This document shows, in pieces, positions 1 through 5,057 of a stretch of 5,922 bases of DNA. Location: positions 1-5,922 of the forward strand of contig JAIFMR010000180.1 of NCBI GenBank assembly GCA_020048255.1, given 5' to 3'. This stretch comes from Rhodoferax sp. GTDB taxonomy: Bacteria; Pseudomonadota; Gammaproteobacteria; Burkholderiales; Burkholderiaceae_C. The notes under the pieces are model-generated. The model was given only the letters and a program-made list of their open reading frames with translations. It did no database searches and was not told the DNA's origin. The stretch's first letter is position 1. The number at the start of each line of letters is the position of its first letter. The translations under genes were made by a program, and so were the position numbers.

Positions 1-67
1 GCAGTCCTTTGGCGAAGGCCTGGACTTGCCCGGTGCCTTGTGTGAGACGGTGTTCATTGCCAAGCTG
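1..67 (+). repeat. 67-bp exact direct repeat, left copy (DinG motif V segment)
   Basis: Bases 1-67 are identical to bases 661-727. The offset of 660 bp equals 220 codons, so both copies are read in the same frame as QSFGEGLDLPG and the residues after it. At base 68 the left copy passes into sequence that normally lies well upstream of motif V (GQMAPKLSS...). The match reaches the window edge, so its true length is unknown. It could be the end of an in-frame tandem duplication of about 660 bp, or a contig-end misassembly. Confidence 0.95.
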
Positions 68-1006
68 GGCCAGATGGCACCCAAGCTCAGCAGCGTAGTT
101 GGTACCAGCGCCATGCTGCTCACGCACGAGGCTCAGCCGATGGCCAAGTGGCTCAAGTCCGATACCAGCTCCGGCCTGGTATCCCTGAGTGCGCACGCAT
201 GCCTGATCGTGCCGGGCGAACTGCTCCGTAACAACCTGTGGAGCCAGGTGCGTGGTGCGGTGGTCACCTCGGCATCGCTGACCAGTTGCGGCAGCTTTGA
301 TTACTTTTTAAGCGAGACCGGTCTCGACGAGTTGCCGCAGGTGTCCACCCTGGCCGTGGCTAGCCCGTTTGACTACCGCACACAGGGCCAGTTGCTGGTG
401 GTCGAGACCACGGCCGATCCGCGTCATGTGGAGGCCTATACCCTGGAGATGGTGGCTGCATTGCTGGCAGACTTGAAGCAGGTTGAACACGGTGCGCTGG
501 TGCTGTTTACCTCGCGCGTGCAGATGCAGGCGGCGGTGGATGCGCTGGATGCCCCCTTGCTGGGCGTGGTGCTGGTGCAGGGCCAGATGTCACGCAGCCG
601 GCTGCTGGGCAGCCACACCGCGCGGGTCGAATCTGGCAAGCCGTCGGTGATTTTTGGCATGCAGTCCTTTGGCGAAGGCCTGGACTTGCCCGGTGCCTTG
701 TGTGAGACGGTGTTCATTGCCAAGCTGCCATTCAGTCCGCCGTCCGACCCGGTGGAAGAGGCCCGAGCCGAGTGGCTCAAACGCGAGGGGCGCGACCCGT
801 TTTCTGAATTGGTGGTGCCGGCCACCGGTATCAAGCTGCTGCAATGGACCGGGCGCGCCATTCGGACCGAGGAAGACCAGGCGCGGGTGATTTGTTACGA
901 CAAACGCCTGCTCAGCATGGCCTTTGGCCGTCGCATGCTGCAAGGCTTGCCGCCCTATGCCGTGCTGCGCCGGGTGCGCGGCCAGACCTTGCCAGTGGCG
1001 GGGTAG
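2..1006 (+). CDS. dinG: ATP-dependent DNA helicase DinG, C-terminal part (5' end outside window)
   Basis: DinG is an XPD-like superfamily 2, 5'-to-3' DNA helicase that unwinds R-loops, D-loops and G-quadruplexes. The frame is open from base 2 and gives 334 residues before the TAG at 1004-1006. What can be seen: a VVTSASL motif (about 258-279), typical of helicase motif III; VLFTSRVQMQAAVDAL (about 496-543), which opens helicase domain 2; motif V QSFGEGLDLPG (662-694); the KLPFSPPSDP segment that follows it; motif VI QWTGRAIR (842-865) with the arginine finger; and a closing YDKRLL...GRRML segment like that of E. coli DinG. Walker A, the iron-sulfur cysteines and the DEAH box should lie upstream and are not in the window. 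The ATG at 26 is not a credible start, because homologous coding sequence runs to the left edge. Oddity: the first 22 codons repeat motif V out of its normal place (see the direct repeat). The family assignment is firm; the structure of the left end is not. Confidence 0.93.
   Translation, partial: QSFGEGLDLPGALCETVFIAKLGQMAPKLSSVVGTSAMLLTHEAQPMAKWLKSDTSSGLVSLSAHACLIVPGELLRNNLWSQVRGAVVTSASLTSCGSFDYFLSETGLDELPQVSTLAVASPFDYRTQGQLLVVETTADPRHVEAYTLEMVAALLADLKQVEHGALVLFTSRVQMQAAVDALDAPLLGVVLVQGQMSRSRLLGSHTARVESGKPSVIFGMQSFGEGLDLPGALCETVFIAKLPFSPPSDPVEEARAEWLKREGRDPFSELVVPATGIKLLQWTGRAIRTEEDQARVICYDKRLLSMAFGRRMLQGLPPYAVLRRVRGQTLPVAG
661..727 (+). repeat. 67-bp exact direct repeat, right copy (native motif V position)
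   Basis: This copy sits in the expected DinG order. It follows the VIFGM residues and continues into PFSPPSDPVEEARAEWLK, as in DinG homologues. It is therefore the native copy, and the copy at 1-67 is the displaced one. Confidence 0.95.
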
Positions 1007-1124
1007 GGGCGATGATGGCATATGTATGCTTGGCGATGGGCTTGTATCGGTCGAGTAAAGTGGCTTGCAATGCGGCGTGGGTCCCCCACCTAAGCGCTTC
1101 ATACCGGCCAATATTTGGAGTGAT

Positions 1125-1445
1125 ATGTTGTTGAAATTGTTGGGTTTTGTGATGCGCGTGGGCCTGTTGCTGGCGGCGCTGGTGTTTTTTGCCAGCCTGT
1201 TGGCTGCTGGTCTGGTGGTGCTGGTCTATTGGCTTTTGCGCGCGCTGTGGGCCAAATTGACGGGCCAGCCGGTAAGCCCATGGACCTTTCAGGTCAATCG
1301 CCAGGATGTTTGGAGCCGATTCAATCAGCGCGGATTTGGGTCAACAGGCAAAGCTGCAACGACGCCTGATCACGTAGTCGATGTTGAAGTCAGCGATGTC
1401 ACCGCGGTCACTGACGTGGAACCTAAACGAATCACCCCAAGGTGA
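1125..1445 (+). CDS. Small membrane protein of unknown function
   Basis: I do not recognise this 106-residue protein. The N-terminus carries a hydrophobic stretch at residues 5-41 (GFVMRVGLLLAALVFFASLL, then AAGLVVLVYWLLRALW). It is long enough for two tightly turned transmembrane helices or one long helix, with basic residues before it (K4), inside it (R11) and after it (R39, K44). A polar tail of about 60 residues follows. The tail contains an acidic/valine run (about 82-99, DHVVDVEVSDVTAVTDVE) and ends in a basic KRITPR. I chose the ATG at 1125 because GGAG lies at 1117-1120, four bases upstream, and because the hydrophobic segment then begins at once. An ATG at 1065 in the same frame would add 20 residues that look non-coding. 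The gene lies 118 bp after dinG on the same strand and converges with the toxin gene (22-bp gap). No function is inferred. Confidence 0.7.
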   Translation: MLLKLLGFVMRVGLLLAALVFFASLLAAGLVVLVYWLLRALWAKLTGQPVSPWTFQVNRQDVWSRFNQRGFGSTGKAATTPDHVVDVEVSDVTAVTDVEPKRITPR

Positions 1446-1467
1446 CGTGATCACCACGGCGACGGAA

Positions 1468-1797
1468 TCAAACCTCGTCTTCGCCAGTCAGTTGTTCGGG
1501 AATGTCGCGTTGGCCATGTAACACCCGCCAGACATCAATGTGGTCTGGCCGATCAATGTAAAACACAAGATGCGGATAACGCCTGAGCCGCCAAAACCGC
1601 AGACCTGGCAGGTCCAATACGTGGGCATAGCGTGGTGATCCGGTGGCCGGGTTGCGAGAGATATGAATGTAGGCGTCTTCCAATGCGTCGATGAAACCCA
1701 GAGCCGCTTGCTGGGCCGACTCAGCCAGATAGTAGTCAATGACTTCGTCGATATCGCGGTTGGCCAATTCACGTGGTATGACCGGTTTAGCTTTCAA
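1468..1797 (-). CDS. parE: RelE/ParE-family toxin of a type II toxin-antitoxin system
   Basis: This 109-residue protein is the size of a ParE toxin. The C-terminal half has the family pattern: LPGLRFWRLRRYPHLVFYI at about 63-81, then HIDVWRVLHGQRDIP at about 86-100, with the closing V-x-RVLHG-x-RD element. The N-terminal part (about 11-45) reads as two helices. ParE toxins of this type usually inhibit DNA gyrase; RelE relatives instead cleave mRNA on the ribosome, and the sequence alone does not settle the target. The start is TTG (bases 1797-1795), overlapping the TGA of the antitoxin gene in a four-base TTGA. There is no internal Met, and the reading MKAKPVIPRE fits related toxins as I remember them, so TTG is very probably real. 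A weak start plus overlap would keep toxin below antitoxin by translational coupling. Confidence 0.88.
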   Translation of the reverse strand: MKAKPVIPRELANRDIDEVIDYYLAESAQQAALGFIDALEDAYIHISRNPATGSPRYAHVLDLPGLRFWRLRRYPHLVFYIDRPDHIDVWRVLHGQRDIPEQLTGEDEV

Positions 1798-2045
1798 GTG
1801 CTTGAGCCAGTGAGATTTTTCTGGTGCACACGTTCACGTAGACTGTCAAAGTAGGCCGAGTCCGCCACGGCCCCAGGCGCTGTGGCAGCACCTGCCATCA
1901 GCAGGTTACGCAGACGCAAGCGCTCTTTGTCCCTGCGGATCAACTCGCGCAGGTATTCGCTGCTGGTGCCATAGGCCCCCTGGCTTACCTGATCATCCAC
2001 GAAGGATTTCAGGGCGCTCGGCAAAGAGATGTTCATCGTGCTCAT
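1794..2045 (-). CDS. parD: ParD-type ribbon-helix-helix antitoxin
   Basis: An 83-residue protein immediately upstream of the toxin. Residues 4-9 (MNISLP) form the DNA-binding beta strand of a ribbon-helix-helix fold. They are followed by helix A (about 10-20, SALKSFVDDQV), a turn with GAYGTSSE, and helix B (about 28-40, SSEYLRELIRRDK). The remainder (about 50-83), with AYFDSLRERV, is the likely toxin-wrapping tail. It should neutralise the toxin by direct binding and repress its own operon. The start at 2045 (MSTMNISLP) is preferred over the ATG at 2036 because family members often begin this way, but neither has a clear Shine-Dalgarno sequence. The candidate promoter would place the transcript start at or next to the ATG at 2045. 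Confidence 0.88.
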   Translation of the reverse strand: MSTMNISLPSALKSFVDDQVSQGAYGTSSEYLRELIRRDKERLRLRNLLMAGAATAPGAVADSAYFDSLRERVHQKNLTGSST

Positions 2046-2051
2046 CGGTAA

Positions 2052-2080
2052 AGTTTAGGTTGGTTGGCAAAATTTGGCAA
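2052..2080 (-). promoter_or_regulatory. Candidate sigma70 promoter of the parDE operon (possibly leaderless)
   Basis: On the minus strand TTGCCA (2080-2075; five of six bases match TTGACA) is followed by exactly 17 bp and then TAAACT (2057-2052; four of six match TATAAT). The A of the antitoxin ATG at 2045 is the seventh base after the -10 hexamer, where transcription would normally start. That would give a leaderless mRNA and would explain the missing ribosome-binding site. This is inference from spacing and consensus only. Confidence 0.45.
2064..2080. promoter_or_regulatory. Pair of 10-bp-spaced TTGGCAA repeats, candidate ParD operator
   Basis: TTGGCAA occurs at 2064-2070 and again at 2074-2080, in direct orientation and exactly one helical turn apart. 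The second copy covers the candidate -35 box of the toxin-antitoxin promoter. Ribbon-helix-helix antitoxins usually bind short repeats of this kind to autoregulate. The match is visible; the operator role is inferred. Confidence 0.4.
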
Positions 2081-2082
2081 GA

Positions 2083-2104
2083 CTCTGCTTTTTCTCTGCT
2101 TTTT
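2083..2104. repeat. Perfect 11-bp tandem duplication (CTCTGCTTTTT x2)
   Basis: CTCTGCTTTTT is at 2083-2093 and is repeated without a gap at 2094-2104. It lies just upstream of the candidate parDE promoter on the minus strand, where it reads as A-tracts spaced 11 bp apart. Phased A-tracts can bend DNA or act like an UP element, but it may equally be a replication-slippage duplication. Confidence 0.6.
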
Positions 2105-2141
2105 CACCTACGAATTCCGGACACAAAAGACAACGTCAATT

Positions 2142-2203
2142 GCTATTTATAAAATAGCTTCCATCGCTTATTTCATAAGGTCTAGAGGCCCATTTTGCTT
2201 GAA
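2142..2203 (+). repeat. Intergenic double-hairpin repeat, copy A
   Basis: The core AGCT-N17-AAGGTCTAG spans 2156-2185 and matches the copies at 3624-3653 and 5746-5775 in spacing and end sequence. The left part forms a perfect 7-bp stem (GCTATTT 2142-2148, loop ATA, AAATAGC 2152-2158). The right part forms a 5-bp stem (CTTAT 2167-2171, loop TTC, ATAAG 2175-2179). The distal GAGGCCCATTTTGCTTGAA segment resembles what I remember of repeats scattered through Comamonadaceae genomes. The stop codon and last residues of the exonuclease gene lie inside it. Confidence 0.75.
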
Positions 2204-3606
2204 GAATTCAGCGCCACGACGGCAATGCCGGATTTGCCCGGTGGCAGCAAATACTTGAGTGCCAGCCGGTAACTGTCCAGATCAAACGCCAGCACCTCGG
2301 CGCGGGTTTGCAATACCTCAACCAGTTCCTCGTCGCTGCGCACCGTGGCCAGATGGCACCACTGGTCAAAGACATGCATGTCAGCCTGCCCGGTGCGCGC
2401 GTTGTGTTCGCGCAGCCCCACCGGCCCGGCAAACGGCCACTGCCGCAGCTTGTCAGCGCTCAGGGCGATCTGCAGCCGCAGGTGATGACGCTCAGGCGCT
2501 TCGTCGCCGCAGCACACGCCTTTGCAGCGGCCGATCTGGTGCGCAAAGCAGCGACCTTTGCCCGACTCCAGGCCCAGCGCTTGCAGACACAAGCCGTGTT
2601 CATCTGCCAATTCGCGCAGGTGGCTGATGGCCTGGTTCTTGGATCGGTAGGGGCCGTAGAGGTTGCCAAACTGCTGTGGCGACAATTCGGTCCCACGCAC
2701 CAGAGTCAGCAGCGGGCGGGCGCTGGGGTTGATGTCGAGTCGCCAGGCGCACAGACTGCTCTCGCGGCGCAACTGGCGGTTGTGCAGGGGTTGGTGTTGT
2801 TTGACCAACCGAGCCTCCAACAGCAGCGCACCGAGTTCACCTGCTGTCTCGACCCACTCAATGCGGCGAATTTCTTGGGCAATGCGCATCTCGCGTGGCT
2901 CACGGCTGGTGGCCTGAAAGTGCGACATCACCCGGCTGCGCAGCTTGACACTCTTGCCCACATACAGCGGCAAAGTGCCCTCGCCATAAAAAATATAGAC
3001 CCCTGGCCCCTCAGGAATATCGGCCACGTTGGTGTCGAGCTGCGGCGGCAGGGCGGCGCTGCCTTGCAGCAAGGTTTGGGCGTGCTGACGAACCTTGTCG
3101 GTGCCAAATTCTGCAAACACCAGCTGCAGCCAGGTCTGCATCACCTGCACATCCCCCATGGCCCTGTGTCGTGATGCGGTGGAAATGCCGTGGCGCAGCA
3201 TGATGGCGTCCAGTCCATGTCCTTTGACGCCTGGGTACAACAAGCGCGACAGCCGCACCGTGCACAGTGTTTTGCTGCGCAGCGTCACGTTCATGCGGGC
3301 AAACTCGTTCTGCAAAAAACCGTGGTCAAAACGCACGTTGTGCGCGACCAGCACGGCACCGTCCAGCAGTTGCAGCAGATGCTGGCCCACCTCGTCAAAA
3401 GTGGGCGCGTCAGCCACCAGGGCGTTGCTGATGCCGGTGAGTTGCTCGATGAAACCGGAGATGTAAACCCCTGGATTTACCAGCGTGCTCCAGCGCGCCA
3501 CCTCTACACCGTCCTCCACCCGGACCGCCGCGATCTCGGTGACGCGGTCACGCAGGGCATTACCGCCGGTGGTTTCCAGGTCAAGCAGCACGTAACTGGG
3601 CAGCAT
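2182..3606 (-). CDS. DnaQ-like 3'-5' exonuclease fused to a UvrC/Cho-like GIY-YIG endonuclease
   Basis: This 474-residue protein carries two nuclease modules. Residues 1-165 are a DEDDh exonuclease: D9 and E11 in DLETTG (Exo I), D94 in HNVRFDHGFL (Exo II), and H147 and D152 in HRAMGD (Exo III). Residues about 198-280 are a GIY-YIG domain: GVY 202-204, YVG 215-217, arginines in KLRSR (221-225), and the likely catalytic E264 in LLLEARLVKQ, followed by N276. A further region has C353, C361, C365 and C366 in a C-x7-C-x3-C-C pattern like the UvrC/Cho cysteine motif, where UvrC is reported to hold an iron-sulfur cluster. It probably cuts damaged DNA or structured ends and trims 3' ends; it is often annotated as DNA polymerase III epsilon subunit, which is misleading. 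No Shine-Dalgarno is seen before the ATG at 3606, and repeat B begins 17 bp upstream. The TAG stop lies within repeat A. The fold assignments are firm; the substrate is unknown. Confidence 0.9.
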   Translation of the reverse strand: MLPSYVLLDLETTGGNALRDRVTEIAAVRVEDGVEVARWSTLVNPGVYISGFIEQLTGISNALVADAPTFDEVGQHLLQLLDGAVLVAHNVRFDHGFLQNEFARMNVTLRSKTLCTVRLSRLLYPGVKGHGLDAIMLRHGISTASRHRAMGDVQVMQTWLQLVFAEFGTDKVRQHAQTLLQGSAALPPQLDTNVADIPEGPGVYIFYGEGTLPLYVGKSVKLRSRVMSHFQATSREPREMRIAQEIRRIEWVETAGELGALLLEARLVKQHQPLHNRQLRRESSLCAWRLDINPSARPLLTLVRGTELSPQQFGNLYGPYRSKNQAISHLRELADEHGLCLQALGLESGKGRCFAHQIGRCKGVCCGDEAPERHHLRLQIALSADKLRQWPFAGPVGLREHNARTGQADMHVFDQWCHLATVRSDEELVEVLQTRAEVLAFDLDSYRLALKYLLPPGKSGIAVVALNSSSKMGL

Positions 3607-3614
3607 GATGTGTC

Positions 3615-3644
3615 AAAAAGAAGAGCTACTCACGCTTGCTGAGT
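3615..3644 (-). terminator. Weak hairpin plus T-rich run between the Nudix and exonuclease genes
   Basis: On the minus strand a 5-bp stem (ACTCA/TGAGT, 3644-3628, 7-base loop) is followed after about four bases by a T-rich run (CTTCTTTTT, 3623-3615). It lies downstream of the Nudix operon and just before the exonuclease ATG, so it could end or attenuate readthrough. The stem is short and the run begins several bases away, so a strong terminator is unlikely. Confidence 0.25.
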
Positions 3645-3653
3645 AAGGGCTAG
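3624..3653 (+). repeat. Intergenic repeat, copy B
   Basis: AGCT (3624-3627), 17 bases, then AAGGGCTAG (3645-3653): the same layout and orientation as copies A and C. The 17-base middle (CGCTTG within it resembles CGCTTA of copy A) is here a small inverted repeat, ACTCA...TGAGT. The copy occupies the leader region of the exonuclease gene. Confidence 0.7.
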
Positions 3654-3665
3654 CGAAGGAAATGA

Positions 3666-3794
3666 TCAACAAAACATCAGCGCCAGCCAGGCTGGGTCGT
3701 CCAGCACGCTGGTCACAAAGAAATGCCCTGCGCGGTAAAACCACAGCACCACGGTAGCCCGGGCATCGCTGGCTTCAAGAAACATCAAAGACAT
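3666..3794 (-). CDS. Possible 42-residue small protein overlapping the Nudix 3' end
   Basis: This reading frame begins at an ATG overlapping the last 20 bp of the Nudix gene and ends at TGA (3668-3666), just before repeat B. It reads MSLMFLEASDARATVVLWFY and then an aromatic-rich stretch ending in AWLALMFC. From the Glu codon onward the codons (GTG GTG CTG, ACC AGC GTG CTG GAC GAC) resemble those of the neighbouring genes and differ from random intergenic sequence. There is no clear Shine-Dalgarno, though translational coupling to the Nudix stop is possible; a second ATG is at 3785. It is not recognised, and it could be the remnant of a longer gene or chance. Confidence 0.3.
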   Translation of the reverse strand: MSLMFLEASDARATVVLWFYRAGHFFVTSVLDDPAWLALMFC

Positions 3795-4320
3795 GGCAGG
3801 CAAAGTGCCCGCTCTTTCGGTCGGAAAAAAAACGCTTGAGCGTTTCAGAGACGGTTCTGAAAGCCATCTCGTCCCAGGGAATTTCGTCTTCGGAAAACAG
3901 CCGGGCTTCCATGGTCTCATAGCCGGGGTCAAACTGGTCGCTCAGCAGTTGGGCCAGATAAAACAGGTGCACCTGACCCACCCGGGGGATGTTCACCAAG
4001 GCAAAAAACGCCCCCATTTCGAACTGCGCACCGGCTTCTTCCAGGGTTTCGCGGGCGGCGCCCTCCGACACCGTCTCGTTGAGCTCCATGAAACCCGCTG
4101 GCAAGGTCCAACGGCCAAAGCGCGGCTCGATATTGCGTTTGCACAGCAGCACCTTGTCACCCCACACCGGGATGGTGCCCACCACATTCAGCGGGTTTTC
4201 GTAATGCACCGTGGCGCAGGCCGGACACACGGCGCGCTCTTTGGTATCGCCATCGTCTGGCACCCGGTACGCCACGGCGTGACCGCAACGGGGGCAATGT
4301 TGAATAGGGGGGCGATGCAT
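3775..4320 (-). CDS. Nudix hydrolase with N-terminal zinc ribbon
   Basis: A 181-residue protein. Residues 9-35 hold a zinc ribbon with two CxxC pairs (C9/C12 and C32/C35), as in NADH pyrophosphatase-like and ADP-ribose-type Nudix proteins. The catalytic Nudix box GX5EX7REUXEEXGU is intact at residues 76-98: G76, E82, R90, E91, E94, E95, G97. The lead-in LLCKRNIEPRFGRWTLPAGF is typical of the family. The enzyme should hydrolyse a nucleoside diphosphate linked to another moiety, using Mg2+ in the cytoplasm; the exact substrate (ADP-ribose, NADH, CoA derivatives or others) cannot be read from the sequence. It starts 36 bp after the FAH-family stop on the same strand, so co-transcription is likely. 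There is no strong ribosome-binding site before the ATG at 4320. Confidence 0.92.
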   Translation of the reverse strand: MHRPPIQHCPRCGHAVAYRVPDDGDTKERAVCPACATVHYENPLNVVGTIPVWGDKVLLCKRNIEPRFGRWTLPAGFMELNETVSEGAARETLEEAGAQFEMGAFFALVNIPRVGQVHLFYLAQLLSDQFDPGYETMEARLFSEDEIPWDEMAFRTVSETLKRFFSDRKSGHFACHVFDVS

Positions 4321-4356
4321 GGAATCAGTGTAAATTGAAACCGGACGGGCGCCGTT

Positions 4357-5052
4357 TCAGCTTACTTGGAGTGCAATGGGCGTCAGGCCGGTGATGGCCC
4401 CCACCAGCGTGTCGCCCACTTCCACCGCGCCCACACCCGCCGGTGTGCCGGTGTAAATCAGGTCACCGGGCTGCAGTTCCCAGGCCTTGGACAGTTCGGT
4501 AATAGTTTCAGCCAGATTCCAGATCAGCTTGTCGATCTGACTGGTTTGGCGCACCGCGCCATTGACCTGCAGGCTGATGCTGGCGTGCTGAATGTCGGGC
4601 ACCGCGGCCGCGTGCGTGATGGGGCCGATCGGCGCCGAGTAGTCAAAGCCTTTGCCAATGCACCAGGGGCGACCCTGCTTTTTCATGTCGTTTTGCAGGT
4701 CACGGCGGGTCATGTCCAGCCCCACGGCATAACCATACACATGACTCAAGGCCTGATCCACCGCGATGTTTTTGCCACCGGTACCGATCGCCACCACCAG
4801 CTCAATCTCATGGTGCAGGCTGTGGGTGAGGCTGGGGTAGGGCAGGGATGCAGTCTGGCCTGCGCTGACGACCACCACGGCGTCGGCAGGCTTCATGAAG
4901 AAAAACGGTGGCTCGCGCCCGGTATGGCCCATTTCCTGGGCGTGTTCTACATAGTTGCGTCCGACGCAGTAGATCCGGTGCACGGCAAACTGTGCTTCCG
5001 CGCCCACCACCGGCACGGCCACTGGGGGCGCCGGTGCAAAAACATAATCCAT
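4357..5052 (-). CDS. Fumarylacetoacetate hydrolase-family protein (fumarylpyruvate hydrolase-like)
   Basis: A 231-residue single-domain FAH protein. Signatures in order: YCVGRNYVEHAQEMG (28-42); FFFMKPADAVV (50-60); HHEIELVVAIG (80-90) with metal-binding glutamates E82 and E84; GLDMTRRDLQ (111-120) with the third metal ligand D113; GKGFDYSAPIGP (133-144) with conserved K134; and TGTPAGVG (201-208). The family hydrolyses C-C bonds in acylpyruvates or decarboxylates oxaloacetate-type substrates with Mg2+ or Mn2+. The closest style I recognise is fumarylpyruvate hydrolase of the gentisate route, but no gentisate genes are in view. A TTG at 5061 extends the frame by three codons; the ATG at 5052 is preferred because it gives the family-typical MDYVFAP start and lies 5 bp after the preceding stop. 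GAAGG about 10 bp upstream may serve as the ribosome-binding site. Confidence 0.9.
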   Translation of the reverse strand: MDYVFAPAPPVAVPVVGAEAQFAVHRIYCVGRNYVEHAQEMGHTGREPPFFFMKPADAVVVVSAGQTASLPYPSLTHSLHHEIELVVAIGTGGKNIAVDQALSHVYGYAVGLDMTRRDLQNDMKKQGRPWCIGKGFDYSAPIGPITHAAAVPDIQHASISLQVNGAVRQTSQIDKLIWNLAETITELSKAWELQPGDLIYTGTPAGVGAVEVGDTLVGAITGLTPIALQVS

Positions 5053-5057
5053 GGCGC

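Noticed and set aside
1077..1089. Hairpin GTGGG-TCC-CCCAC between dinG and the membrane-protein gene
   Set aside because: A 3-base loop, a short stem and no following T-tract; it does not support a terminator.
436..1111. Minus-strand ORFs of 141 and 173 codons inside dinG
   Set aside because: They are shadows of the DinG reading frame, which carries helicase motifs III to VI.
1441..1455. Hairpin GGTGA-CGTGA-TCACC between the convergent membrane-protein and toxin genes
   Set aside because: Only a 5-bp stem and no T-run on either strand, so a terminator cannot be supported.
68..2360. 14-bp identity GGCCAGATGGCACC at 68-81 and 2347-2360
   Set aside because: The copies lie in unrelated genes with no extended similarity; likely coincidence.
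2308..3174. 288-codon + strand ORF opposite the exonuclease fusion
   Set aside because: It is antisense to a protein with intact catalytic motifs and has no recognisable domain; long antisense frames are common in GC-rich genes.
3793..4338. 181-codon + strand ORF opposite the Nudix gene
   Set aside because: It mirrors the Nudix gene, whose Nudix box and zinc ribbon are complete.
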